Below, one piece after another: positions 9,839-18,459 of a stretch of 64,000 nucleotides of DNA (its first letter is position 1; each line of letters opens with the position of its first letter). The stretch comes from Nocardia rhamnosiphila NBRC 108938 (GTDB taxonomy: Bacteria > Actinomycetota > Actinomycetes > Mycobacteriales > Mycobacteriaceae), in the NCBI RefSeq assembly GCF_000720425.1, contig NZ_JOAJ01000004.1, positions 248,001-312,000 on the forward strand, read 5' to 3'. The position numbers and the translations under genes are program-made. Below the pieces are notes generated by a model. The model saw nothing but the letters and a program-made list of their open reading frames with translations, was not told the DNA's origin and searched no databases.

Positions 9839-10498
9839 ATGACCGAGTCCGCGCCGCGCACCGGCAGACCGCCGAAGATCTCCCGCGCCGAAATCGTGGG
9901 CGCCGCCGACGCGGTGATCGCCGCCGACGGCCCGGCCGCGCTCACCATGCGCCGGGTGGCCACCGAGCTCGGCTGTACCCCGATGGCCCTCTACCACCAC
10001 GTCCGTGACAAGGACGAACTGCTGCGACTACTACTCGAGGACTACGCCGACCAGGTGGAATGGCCACCGCTACCAGAGAATCCGCGCGAGCGGGTGATCA
10101 CCGCCGCGCGCGCGATGCACGATGTGCTCGCCGCCCGCGCCTGGATGGTCGAAATCCTCGCCGCCGACGATCTGCTCGGCATCGCCGCGCTCTGGGCCCC
10201 CGAAGCGATCATCGACGGTGCCGTCGCCTGCGGGCTCACCCTCGACGAAGCGGCCCGCACCTACCGGATCATCTGGCACTACACGGCGGGCGAGATCATC
10301 ATCCGCGCCCGTTCCACCCGCCGCGCCGCCGCCGGCCGCCCCACCTTCCGCGAAAAGGTCTTCGCCGATCTGGACCCGGAAACCCTGCCGCGCCTGGCCG
10401 AACTCGGCCCGCGCTGGGTCGGGCTCACGACCGAGGACACCTACCTGCTCGGGCTCCGGGCCCTGATCAGCGGCCTGATCGGGCCGGAGCCGGCCTAG
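9839..10498 (+). CDS. TetR-family regulator of the adjacent MFS transporter
   Basis: A 219-residue TetR protein. The N-terminal helix-turn-helix is in residues 12-60 (MRRVATELGCTPMALYHHVR), then a helical domain of the TetR_C type found in tetracycline-class repressors. The ATG at 9839 was chosen over an upstream one because the sequence GRPPKISRAEI, typical just before the first helix, follows directly. It is divergent from the MFS gene across a perfect palindrome. Its stop codon shares the 4 bases CTAG with the stop of the convergent HxlR gene. Confidence 0.9.
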   Translation: MTESAPRTGRPPKISRAEIVGAADAVIAADGPAALTMRRVATELGCTPMALYHHVRDKDELLRLLLEDYADQVEWPPLPENPRERVITAARAMHDVLAARAWMVEILAADDLLGIAALWAPEAIIDGAVACGLTLDEAARTYRIIWHYTAGEIIIRARSTRRAAAGRPTFREKVFADLDPETLPRLAELGPRWVGLTTEDTYLLGLRALISGLIGPEPA

Positions 10499-10968
10499 GA
10501 CGGATCGTTCGCGCCGACGGTTTCACGCACGGACGAGCCGAGGTCGAACTTCTCGCGATTGGCCTGTACCTCGTCCATATGGGCCTCCGCCCACGTTTTG
10601 ATACCGCGCATGATCCCGTGCAGCGAGAGCCCTAGTTCGGTCAGTTCATAGGTCACGGTGACCGGCACGGTCGGCGTGACCGTGCGGGTGACCAGGCCGT
10701 CACGTTCCAGGGTGCGCAGCGTCTGGGTGAGCATCTTCTGGCTGACCCCGGCCAGCCGGCGGGCCAGCTCGGAGTAGCGCAGCGGCTGCGGCTCGCCGGC
10801 GCACTCCGTACCCGGATGTGGACCGCCGCTGCCCAGGGCGGACAGCACCAGCGCCACCCATTTGCCGGAGATCCGTTCCAGCAGCTGCCGACTGGGACAG
10901 CCCGCGAAGAACGCGTCGTAGTCCACCTTGCGCAGCGCCCGCTGCCGGGCCGCCGTCGTCGTCGCCAT
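10495..10968 (-). CDS. HxlR-family winged-helix regulator
   Basis: A 157-residue protein with the HxlR domain: a Cys in FFAGCPSRQLLERISGKW, then RYSELARRLAGVSQKMLTQT and a wing region ending in YELTELGLSL. HxlR proteins often sense electrophiles or oxidants through that conserved Cys. The ATG at 10968 has AAGGAG upstream. It is divergent from a quinone oxidoreductase gene, a common HxlR target. It converges on the TetR gene, and the two stop codons overlap. Confidence 0.9.
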   Translation of the reverse strand: MATTTAARQRALRKVDYDAFFAGCPSRQLLERISGKWVALVLSALGSGGPHPGTECAGEPQPLRYSELARRLAGVSQKMLTQTLRTLERDGLVTRTVTPTVPVTVTYELTELGLSLHGIMRGIKTWAEAHMDEVQANREKFDLGSSVRETVGANDPS

Positions 10969-11024
10969 GACCGGCTCCTTCCTACCCGGCGGTGCGATAC
11001 GCACTTTCAGGTGCCTACTTCCCG

Positions 11025-11044
11025 ATGGAGAGTTACCGCTCCAT
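11025..11044. promoter_or_regulatory. Possible HxlR operator between hxlR and the oxidoreductase gene
   Basis: ATGGAG and CTCCAT form 6-bp arms around 8 bases, in the 115-bp divergent region between the HxlR gene and the quinone oxidoreductase gene. Position is the main argument; the arms are short and the repeat may be chance. Confidence 0.4.
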
Positions 11045-11083
11045 TGTGGAGGCATGGCACAGAAATCACCACAGGAGGTCACC

Positions 11084-11992
11084 GTGGCCAGTACTTTCCG
11101 CAGTGCGATCGTCCGTACCCCGAGCGGACCCGATTCCATCGAGATCATCGATGTACCCGTCACCGAGCCCGGCCCGGGAGAGGTACGGGTCGCGATAGCC
11201 GGCGCCACCGTGAACCCGGTCGACCTCGCGCTGACCGCGGGTGTTTTCCACGCCCTCGGCCTGATCACCCGGTCGGAGTACACCGGGATCGGCACGGATT
11301 TCGCCGGCACCGTCACCGCGGCCGGGCCCGGTGTCGAGCTGCCGCTCGGCACCCGCGTCGCGGGCCTGATCGGTGGCTTCGACCGCGATTTCGGCACCTA
11401 TGCCGAGCAGGTGATCGTCCCCGTGAGCGATATCGCCCGCGTACCCGACGAATTGGATCTGGCCACCGCGGCGACCGTCCCACTCAACAGTCTCACCGCG
11501 GCCCAGCTGGTGGATCTGCTCGGCGCCGGTGATGGGCGTGACCTGCTGGTCACGGGCGCCGCGGGGGCGGTCGGCGGCTATGTGATCCGGTTCGCGCAGG
11601 AGCGCGGCTGGCGGGTCACCGGGCTGGCCCGCGCCACCGACGAAGAGTTCGTGCGCGGTCTCGGCGCCGATTTCACCGCCGTCGCCACACCGGGCCGGGA
11701 CGCGGTGGCCGATGCCGCCACCCTTCAGGAAGCGGGTGTGCCGCTGGTCCGCGACGGCGGGCTGTTCGTCGGAGTGCGGCCCGGCGCCGAACCGCCGGCC
11801 GAACGCGGTATCACCGTCCGTGCCGTCGCGGTACAGCCCGACGGCGAACGCCTCGCCGGGTTCCTCGCCGATACCGCGAGCGGCCGTCTTCCGGCCCGGG
11901 TGCATGCGGTCCTACCGCTCGACCGGGCCGCCGACGCCCACCGGGAACTCGCCCGGGGCGGGGTGCGCGGGAAATACGTCCTGCAACCCTGA
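11084..11992 (+). CDS. Quinone oxidoreductase-like medium-chain dehydrogenase (zinc-independent)
   Basis: The 302-residue protein has the MDR fold: GroES-like N-terminus with GATVNPVDLALTAG and TDFAGTV, then a Rossmann domain with VTGAAGAVGGYVIRFA. It lacks the structural-zinc Cys set, which fits NADPH:quinone reductases. The GTG at 11084 has AGGAGGT five bases upstream; an ATG 30 bases earlier has only one base between it and its GGAGG. The divergent HxlR gene suggests induction by quinones or other electrophiles. Confidence 0.88.
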   Translation: MASTFRSAIVRTPSGPDSIEIIDVPVTEPGPGEVRVAIAGATVNPVDLALTAGVFHALGLITRSEYTGIGTDFAGTVTAAGPGVELPLGTRVAGLIGGFDRDFGTYAEQVIVPVSDIARVPDELDLATAATVPLNSLTAAQLVDLLGAGDGRDLLVTGAAGAVGGYVIRFAQERGWRVTGLARATDEEFVRGLGADFTAVATPGRDAVADAATLQEAGVPLVRDGGLFVGVRPGAEPPAERGITVRAVAVQPDGERLAGFLADTASGRLPARVHAVLPLDRAADAHRELARGGVRGKYVLQP

Positions 11993-12373
11993 ACCGTTTC
12001 GATTCGGGCTCGGCGCGGGACCGGAGAGCGGGGCGGCGCAGGAGGCCCCCGGACCCTTCGGGGACACCGGCGGCACGGCGGGAAGCCGCACCACCGGTGG
12101 TCCGATCACGGCCGCCACAGCACATCGGACCCTGCGTCGGGATGTATCCGCTCACCTGAAAGGCGGAATCCATACCCGATGCGATCGTATACCCGAACAA
12201 AATCTCCTGCGGCGCAATGTGAAACGCACCAACGAGCCGACGTCCGGCGGTCCGCCCGCCGGGCGCGGCGGCGAAACCGCCCTGTAGTGGCGGAATACGG
12301 CCGAGATGTACTGCTCCGGACAGTGCGGCGGGTCGGCGATTACTCGAGTGCGACACGGCCCGGTTCCCCGGCG
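11993..12373. other. Intergenic region, no gene recognised
   Basis: About 380 bases between the quinone oxidoreductase and the end of the CHAT operon. Reading frames here lack a good start or family-like sequence. A short less GC-rich stretch around 12150-12215 (GATCGTATACCCGAACAAAA) stands out but shows no clear promoter or repeat. Confidence 0.5.
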
Positions 12374-13633
12374 TCAGGTCGTGAAGGTGGCGAATGCCGA
12401 CCACAGCACCGGAGAGTCCTCGACCGCGCCGGTCGCGCGCCAGGCGCGCAACCGGTCGCGCTGCCATTCGGCCAGCTCCGCCACCGGATCGTCCGCCTCG
12501 TGGGCCGTATCGACCGCGCGCACGACCTCCTGTAGTGGAGTCGCGTCCGCCGCCGCGCCCCAGCGCTGGAAGGCCAGGTCGGTGGGTAGCGGCCAGCGGG
12601 TGGCGGTGACGAGTTCGGCGCCACCGGTGATCATGGCCGCGACCAGGCCCAGCGCCTCGGTGAACCGCAGATCGCCGCCGCTTTCACACGCGATGAGCGC
12701 GACCCGGCTCGGCACCGGCCACAACTCCTGGCCCGATACGGGGTCGGCGGCCAGCGTATGGGTGCCGAGCAGCAGGTCCTTGGCCGAGAGCGGCCGATGC
12801 GTGCGCTGCGGTTCGGCGAAACCGGCTGTCTCGGCGGTGCAGGCCAGATGGAGTTCGGTGTTCTCGCTCTGACCGGATTCCGGCGGCGCCGCGGTGACGT
12901 GGCCGACGTAGAGCAGACGGGCGGCCCCGGCGCGCAAGGTGCGGGAGAGCCAGTCGCGGTCGAGATCGGTACGGCGGAAGATCTCGGCGGGCGTGGTGAC
13001 CTCCGGGCGGAGACGGCCGGAATCGATATGGCCGGCGATCCGCCGGGTCAGCGGTGTCGGATGGGTCATCCGGCCCAGGACCGAACCGAGTTCGGAATCG
13101 GCGCGGAAGCCGGGTATCCGCGGGTCGAGTACGGCGACCATCGGCAGTTTCCGGGTTTCGGCCCAGCGGCGCGCGATACGCATGGGCCCGTGCACGACAC
13201 CGGCGGGTGCGAGCAGCCCGATATCGGCGATATCGATAAGCCGCAGTTCCGGTGCCGGGGCCAGGATCTCCCACGGCACCTGGGCGACCCGGGGCGAGGG
13301 CTGCAACCTGATGAGCGGCCGGATCCCCTGCCGATAGAGCGTATGCAACTGTCCGGCCAGGTCATAGGGCAGCAGCGCGCGGGAAAGATCGCGGGCAAGC
13401 AGGTATTCGGTATCGGGCGCGGCGAAGGCGGCGGTGGTCAGGGTGCGTTCCAGACCGCCGGGCACGATCGGATCCGGGAGCGCGGCCGCCAGCTCCCGGA
13501 CCACCGCGTCGATATCGGCGCCGGGTAGCGCTGCCACACCGGGTGCGGCGGCGTCTCCGATCCAGCGCCAGGACATGTACACATCGCCGGCGTCGGCCAT
13601 CCGCACCACCACGGTGGGCTGATCGTTCAGCAC
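12374..13633 (-). CDS. CHAT-domain (caspase-like) protease, last gene of a four-gene operon
   Basis: CHAT domains are caspase-fold Cys peptidases found in bacterial conflict systems. The 419-residue protein shows the expected catalytic pair: His at about residue 245 in LLYVGHVTAA and Cys at about 316 in VALIACESGGD. The N-terminal third (VVVRMADAGDVYMSW...) has no motif I can name. Near the middle VPWEILAPAPELRLI is a usual CHAT segment. The GTG start has GGGGGAG upstream and lies 25 bases after the TPR gene. No transmembrane segment is visible. As both catalytic residues are kept, it is probably an active protease whose target and trigger are unknown; the TPR protein is the likely partner. 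Confidence 0.88.
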   Translation of the reverse strand: MLNDQPTVVVRMADAGDVYMSWRWIGDAAAPGVAALPGADIDAVVRELAAALPDPIVPGGLERTLTTAAFAAPDTEYLLARDLSRALLPYDLAGQLHTLYRQGIRPLIRLQPSPRVAQVPWEILAPAPELRLIDIADIGLLAPAGVVHGPMRIARRWAETRKLPMVAVLDPRIPGFRADSELGSVLGRMTHPTPLTRRIAGHIDSGRLRPEVTTPAEIFRRTDLDRDWLSRTLRAGAARLLYVGHVTAAPPESGQSENTELHLACTAETAGFAEPQRTHRPLSAKDLLLGTHTLAADPVSGQELWPVPSRVALIACESGGDLRFTEALGLVAAMITGGAELVTATRWPLPTDLAFQRWGAAADATPLQEVVRAVDTAHEADDPVAELAEWQRDRLRAWRATGAVEDSPVLWSAFATFTT

Positions 13634-13658
13634 AACTCCCCCGTACTCCGATCGCCGC

Positions 13659-15170
13659 TCATACCGCGATCACCCGATCCTCCCGGACGCGCTGCCCGTA
13701 CCGCTGTTCGGCGGCCGCGATGTAGTCCCCGAGCGCGATACGCGCCTCGGGCCCCACTGCGAGCCGCGCGGGCGGCGCCACCGGTAGACCGGCCGCCGCC
13801 GCGACCCGGGCCAGGGCGGCGCCCAGATGCAGTGGGCCGGTGCCGGGTTCGCCGCCGGCCGGCGGCACGGGACTGTCCAGCGGGAACTGCGGGCGTTCGG
13901 TGCGCGCACCAGGGGTCGGGTCCAGTGTCGTACCTGCGCACTGTGTTTCGATGAGGTCGGCGAGCAACTGTCCGTCGCCGCAGAGGTAGGCGAATCGGAA
14001 GGCCAGCCGGACGGCGGGGTCGGCGACCTCGCGGTTCCACTGATCGCGCTGGCTACCGCCCGGCAGCGTGTACCGCACCGCATCGATGGCGATCGCGGCG
14101 GGAACCGCCAGGGCGCGACCCAGCGCCAGGAGTTCGGCGGGCGGTGATTCCATATCGTCGACCACCATCTGCACCAGTACCGCGTGCCAGTAGTCGAGTT
14201 GCGCGCACTGCAGGCCGAGCCCGCGTTCGGCGTAGACGGTGAACGCGGAGTCGAGCAGCCCCTGTCCTTCCCCGACCAGCCCACGCGCATAGGCCACCGT
14301 GGCGAGCCGGCACTGCACGGCGGCGGCGTCGAGTACCGCCCCGGAGTCCCGGAAGCAGTCGAGGCCGCGCCGATACCATTCGTCGGCCCGATCGACCTCC
14401 CCGCGGCATTCGGCCAGGAAACCGCGGATCTTCCAGCCGACTCCCGCCCGATACCCGAGTCCGGCCCGCTCGTAGTAGTCCTGACTGGCCACCACCAGTT
14501 CCTCCGCCTCGTCGAGCCGGTCGAGCCGGCTGAAGAGCTGGGCCAGATTCTGCTGGGTATCGGCGACGGCATTGCGGTCCCCCGCCGCGGTGAACGCCGC
14601 CAGCGCCTGCTGCGCGAAATCCACACCGAGCTCCCGGCGACCGGTTTCGAAATACGCCCCGGCCAGGTTCATCAACGGGTGTCCGGCCAGGTGGGGTGCG
14701 AAACGCAAAGCCGCGTCGAGGGATTCGGTGGCCGTTTCGATGACCCGTATCCACTGACTGCGATGGACCGCGACGGCACTCAGCGAGAGCAGGCACGACA
14801 CCCGCAGCACACCCAGATCCGGAGCGTCGGCGAGCAGATCCCGCGCCTGCTCCAGCACCTCTCGGGCTTCGTCGAGCATGCCGAGATGCTGTAGGGCCTG
14901 CGAATAGTTGATCAGGGTGGAGGCCCGCTTCTCGCGGGCGTCCGCCGGAATTCGCTCCAGCGCCGCGCGGTACCGGACCGCGGCGCCGTGGTGGTCACCG
15001 AGTTCGTCGTACATACTCGCGACATTGATCAGCGCGCTGGTGCGCACACCGTCGGTGCTGGTGTCCGCCGCGTGCTCGAATATCCGCAGCGCCTCGGCGA
15101 TATCGCCGCGCTGATAGGCGGCCGCGCCCTCGTACAACAGTTCCAGTCCGGGCGGTTCTTCCGCGCTCAT
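13659..15170 (-). CDS. TPR-repeat protein partnered with the CHAT protease
   Basis: A 503-residue soluble protein. Residues ~5-350 are tandem tetratricopeptide-like helix pairs (for example YEGAAAYQRGDIAEALRIFE, ASMYDELGDHHGAAVRYRAA, NLAQLFSRLDRLDEAEELV), a protein-binding scaffold. The C-terminal region ends with RIALGDYIAAAEQRYGQRV, a segment that I believe recurs in actinobacterial CHAT-associated proteins. It starts one base after the stop of the gene upstream (TGAGATG) and is followed 25 bases later by the CHAT gene. It may sense a signal or substrate and switch the protease. Confidence 0.85.
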   Translation of the reverse strand: MSAEEPPGLELLYEGAAAYQRGDIAEALRIFEHAADTSTDGVRTSALINVASMYDELGDHHGAAVRYRAALERIPADAREKRASTLINYSQALQHLGMLDEAREVLEQARDLLADAPDLGVLRVSCLLSLSAVAVHRSQWIRVIETATESLDAALRFAPHLAGHPLMNLAGAYFETGRRELGVDFAQQALAAFTAAGDRNAVADTQQNLAQLFSRLDRLDEAEELVVASQDYYERAGLGYRAGVGWKIRGFLAECRGEVDRADEWYRRGLDCFRDSGAVLDAAAVQCRLATVAYARGLVGEGQGLLDSAFTVYAERGLGLQCAQLDYWHAVLVQMVVDDMESPPAELLALGRALAVPAAIAIDAVRYTLPGGSQRDQWNREVADPAVRLAFRFAYLCGDGQLLADLIETQCAGTTLDPTPGARTERPQFPLDSPVPPAGGEPGTGPLHLGAALARVAAAAGLPVAPPARLAVGPEARIALGDYIAAAEQRYGQRVREDRVIAV

Positions 15171-15171
15171 C

Positions 15172-16308
15172 TCAGAAATCCGAATCTGTTTCGGCGGCCA
15201 TGATCTCGGCCCGCAGAGGTGTGATGTCGGCGAGTCCCTCGGCCGGTTGCCCGGCACCGGGCGCCGGACCGGGTCCGGATACCGCGCGGCGCAGCCGGAC
15301 ATGCGCGAGTTCCCTGATGCGCTCGCGCTGCCGCGCATCCGCTGCCGGGGCCGCGGGGTCGCGCGGTCCGGGCGCGCCGACCTCGAACTCGGACGCCGCG
15401 GCCCCCGCCGGTGCCGCCGGGCCGACCCCCGGCACATAGACCTCCACCCCCGATACCGTGCCGGCCGTCCCGGCGATCGCGGCCGTCCAGTCGTCCCCGG
15501 CCAGCACCAGCACGGCACCGTGGTCGCCCGCCGGGGTGCGGACCAGCGCGTGCGGGCGCAGATATTCGGGCGGTTCCCCACGCAGCCCCGGCGCGGCGCC
15601 GGCCCGGATCCGCAGCGAATTGACGCCCGCGACCCGCACGAGTTCCCACCTGACCGCACGTTCGGAGGCGTCGACCACGCCGGGCGGGCAGTACCGCCAA
15701 TCCCAGCCCGCGGTTCCCCGTCCGAGAACCAGCGCCGCCTGTGGATCGCGCTGCCCGCCCGCGGCCAGCGCATAGTCGGCGGCACGGCCGGCATCCTCGG
15801 CGCCGAGGCGGTCCGCCGCCTCGCTGACCTCCTCGAATTCGTCCGGTACCGCGGCATCGGCACCGGCGACCACGCTCTCGCAGAATTCGCTCAGTTCCGC
15901 GATCTCGCGCTCGAGTTCGGCCGCGTCGAGGGCCGGGATACCGTCCACCGTCGAGGCAGGCCACCAGCGCGCCGCCCAGTGCGCGTAACCGAGCCGACGC
16001 ACCGCGGCCGCCAGTTCGGGCCGCTCCGGCCGGGCCGGCAGCTCCACGGGCTCGGTGTACGCGTCGGCCGCCACCGCGACTTCGGCGCCGTAGAGCGCCC
16101 ACAACCATTCCTGCGCGGTGTCCAGATCATGCAGGATCGCCGCCGGAACCTGCCGGTCCGTCAGCACACTCCAGCTCAGGTGGCCGCCGCCGACCTCCAG
16201 TACGGCGGTGTCCAGACCCGGATCGGCATCGGCCGGCGTCGGCGCACCGGGTGGCGCGATACGCCACAGCCCCGGCCCGATTCGCTGGATACGCACACTG
16301 TCGACCAT
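15172..16308 (-). CDS. Hypothetical protein of the CHAT-TPR operon (378 aa)
   Basis: No family recognised. The N-terminal ~130 residues begin VDSVRIQRIGPGLWRIAPPG and look like a mixed alpha/beta domain; the middle is rich in Glu/Ala helices (LEREIAELSEFCESVV); a later part reads like a beta-rich domain (ALVRTPAGDHGAVLVLAG). The tail is Pro/Ala/Gly-rich. No membrane segment or catalytic motif is evident. Its ATG overlaps the upstream stop as ATGA, and its stop is one base from the TPR start, so it is coupled to both and probably belongs to the same complex. Confidence 0.75.
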   Translation of the reverse strand: MVDSVRIQRIGPGLWRIAPPGAPTPADADPGLDTAVLEVGGGHLSWSVLTDRQVPAAILHDLDTAQEWLWALYGAEVAVAADAYTEPVELPARPERPELAAAVRRLGYAHWAARWWPASTVDGIPALDAAELEREIAELSEFCESVVAGADAAVPDEFEEVSEAADRLGAEDAGRAADYALAAGGQRDPQAALVLGRGTAGWDWRYCPPGVVDASERAVRWELVRVAGVNSLRIRAGAAPGLRGEPPEYLRPHALVRTPAGDHGAVLVLAGDDWTAAIAGTAGTVSGVEVYVPGVGPAAPAGAAASEFEVGAPGPRDPAAPAADARQRERIRELAHVRLRRAVSGPGPAPGAGQPAEGLADITPLRAEIMAAETDSDF

Positions 16309-17681
16309 CAGACCGCCCTCGGTTCGGCCGTATCCGGCGTCCGCACCGCCTGCGCGCTGAGGGCTTTCCGGACGCGGGTGCGGTGATCGAGCACCACCGA
16401 GCGGGCCACCCCGTCGAGCAGATCCCACAGCTCGTCGGGCTCGGTGACCGGCAGTTCCCGGACATCGCGCCCGTGCAACCGCACCCACAGGCGCCGCAGG
16501 TACGGACGCCACGGGGTCCGTAGTTCGGCGGCGATGACGGCGAGCGGGTTGCCGTCCCCGGGCAGCGGATGGACGGCCAGCCGCCGGGCCTGCAGCACAT
16601 AGGCTTCGCGCTGCCAGCGGCCGTTCACCAGCCGCTGCGCGGCCGACGCGCCGGTATCCGCCCGGGATCGGCGCGGGTCCGGCGGCGCGATCGGGGCCAG
16701 GCCGAGTGCCAGCTCGACCCCGGCGGCCGCGGTGACGCGCAGTGATTCGCCGAGCAGCGCCCACGGTGCGCAACTGCGGGCGATCTCCGTGGTGACCAGG
16801 TCCGGGATCGGTGGCAGTTCAGCGCGTTCGGTGGACACCTGGAGCACCGTGAATACCCGTTCGTGCACGGTGCGATCGAACGGCAACCCCAGCGTCGCGG
16901 TGGATGCCGAATCCCCCACCGCCGGGCGGCGCGGAACGGAATGGGTGGTCAGGCCGAGTTCGTGCGCCCGATACCGCGCGAGGTCGGTGGCCGCGACGCG
17001 GGTTGCCGCGTGCCACAACTCGATCCCGGTATGTGTCCCCGCGTTGGCGGCGGTCAGTAGGTCGAGCAGGCGCCGGCCGGCGCGGGTGTCGGTGTCGGTG
17101 CGGGAGGCGACCGCACAGTCCAGCAGTTGCCGCAGCTGTGCGCTGTGCTCGACCGGTACCGCGGGCGGCGGCGGACGGCGCCCCCAGGCCGTGGTGAGCA
17201 GGTCGTCGAGCAGTGCGGCCCGGGCGGGATCGGTCAGATGATCTTTCAGCGCCTGGGTGGTACGCCCGGCCGCGACACCGTGGATCTCGCGCAGCACCGC
17301 CTCGGCACGCATTCGGTCCCGGTGGGGATCGGGATGGCCCCGGGTGGCGGCCAGCTCGAAACAGCGCTGGAAGTAGAGATCCTGCGCGGTGCCCTCGGTG
17401 ATCCGCAACCGCCGGCGCACCTGTTTGAGCAGCGTGAACCAGGCCGCGGTCGCGCGCAACGCATCGGCGTGCGCGTAGACGCGAGCGGCGAGCAGAGTCG
17501 CGCCGTCGGCCGTCAGCACCGCGCCCCCGCAGCTCGGGTACTGCACCGGCCGGATGACCAGCGGGTCGAGGATCGATTTCACGGTCCGGCGCAACGGCCC
17601 GCCCTGCGGGCCGCTCAACGCCTCGACGCCCTCGAGACCGCGCCACACCTCATCGAGCACCATGGCCCGCGGTCGTCGCAT
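16308..17681 (-). CDS. Hypothetical protein, first gene of the CHAT-TPR operon (457 aa)
   Basis: No family recognised. A largely helical protein with LDEVWRGLEGVEALSG near the start, a helical region TAAWFTLLKQVRRRLRI, and a C-terminal part LWVRLHGRDVRELPVTEPDE. Arg/Ala content is high and no membrane segment is seen. The ATG at 17681 is 7 bases after GATAAC, as expected for a leaderless transcript; an internal ATG at 17663 is possible. It overlaps the next gene by 4 bases. It could be an adaptor of the CATRA type described in CHAT/TPR conflict systems, but this was not shown. Confidence 0.72.
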   Translation of the reverse strand: MRRPRAMVLDEVWRGLEGVEALSGPQGGPLRRTVKSILDPLVIRPVQYPSCGGAVLTADGATLLAARVYAHADALRATAAWFTLLKQVRRRLRITEGTAQDLYFQRCFELAATRGHPDPHRDRMRAEAVLREIHGVAAGRTTQALKDHLTDPARAALLDDLLTTAWGRRPPPPAVPVEHSAQLRQLLDCAVASRTDTDTRAGRRLLDLLTAANAGTHTGIELWHAATRVAATDLARYRAHELGLTTHSVPRRPAVGDSASTATLGLPFDRTVHERVFTVLQVSTERAELPPIPDLVTTEIARSCAPWALLGESLRVTAAAGVELALGLAPIAPPDPRRSRADTGASAAQRLVNGRWQREAYVLQARRLAVHPLPGDGNPLAVIAAELRTPWRPYLRRLWVRLHGRDVRELPVTEPDELWDLLDGVARSVVLDHRTRVRKALSAQAVRTPDTAEPRAV

Positions 17682-17811
17682 GTGCCCAGGTTATCGGAGT
17701 TTCGCCGGTATGGCGGTGCCGAAAGTTGGGATCGGTAGGCGCGCAGCGATTCCTACTTTTCTCGTAACGGCCACGCACACCGGCCGGAACACCGAGAGAA
17801 CAGGACACACC

Positions 17812-18351
17812 ATGAGCACCACGATCTTCCGCCTCGGCGCCGTCGCCCTCGCCGCCTCCGCGACCCTGCTGCTGTCCGCCTGTGGCGACGACGCGAGCAC
17901 CACCGCCGCCCCGGCGGCGCCGAGCTCGCCGGTCGCGTCCCCCGCGGGGGACTCCGCCGGTGGCGAATCGGCCGCGCTGGTCGACGGAAAGGCGCTGCCG
18001 GGCGATTTCGAGACCACGTGCGCGAAGCAGGGCAACACTCTGGCGCTGGCACTCACCGACAACAACAACGCCCAGTACGGGCAGCTGAGCGTGAGCGCCA
18101 GCATCGTCGACGACAAGACCGTGCAGGCGGTGGCCATCGCCGGCAGCCAGGGCGGTTCCTCCGGGATGCCCTACGCGGTCGGCTACGGCAACGGCCAGCC
18201 CGGCGGGTCCGCCCAAGTGACCAAGGACGGCGACACCTTCACCGTGACCGGCGAGGGCATCAGTGCCCCCGATATGGCGAATCCGCTCGCCGGGCCCGCC
18301 ACCGCGGCCTTCGAGATCACCTTCGCCTGCTCGACCGTCGTCGGCGGCTGA
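17812..18351 (+). CDS. Lipoprotein of the mycobacterial 19-kDa antigen (LpqH) type
   Basis: A 179-residue exported lipoprotein. Residues 1-23 are a signal peptide with lipobox LLLSAC and the lipidated Cys at 24, followed by a Ser/Ala/Pro linker. The mature domain includes TKDGDTFTVTGEGISAPDM and ends with FACS, similar to LpqH-family proteins, which also keep a Cys pair. It is anchored in the outer leaflet of the cell membrane. The ATG is behind GAGAACAGGA. It faces away from the CHAT operon and is followed by a membrane protein. Confidence 0.88.
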   Translation: MSTTIFRLGAVALAASATLLLSACGDDASTTAAPAAPSSPVASPAGDSAGGESAALVDGKALPGDFETTCAKQGNTLALALTDNNNAQYGQLSVSASIVDDKTVQAVAIAGSQGGSSGMPYAVGYGNGQPGGSAQVTKDGDTFTVTGEGISAPDMANPLAGPATAAFEITFACSTVVGG

Positions 18352-18459
18352 TCGGCCCGGACATCCGGCTCCCCGTCGCCCCACACCTCGGCCCCGCGGC
18401 CGAACGTCCGGGGCGACGAGGTGGCCAGGTATCCGGACCACAACTTTCAGGAGAGAACC

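Noticed and set aside
15247..16386. A 379-codon plus-strand frame in the CHAT operon
   Set aside because: Antisense to the 378-aa operon gene, whose start and stop fit the neighbours exactly; the plus frame has no such context.
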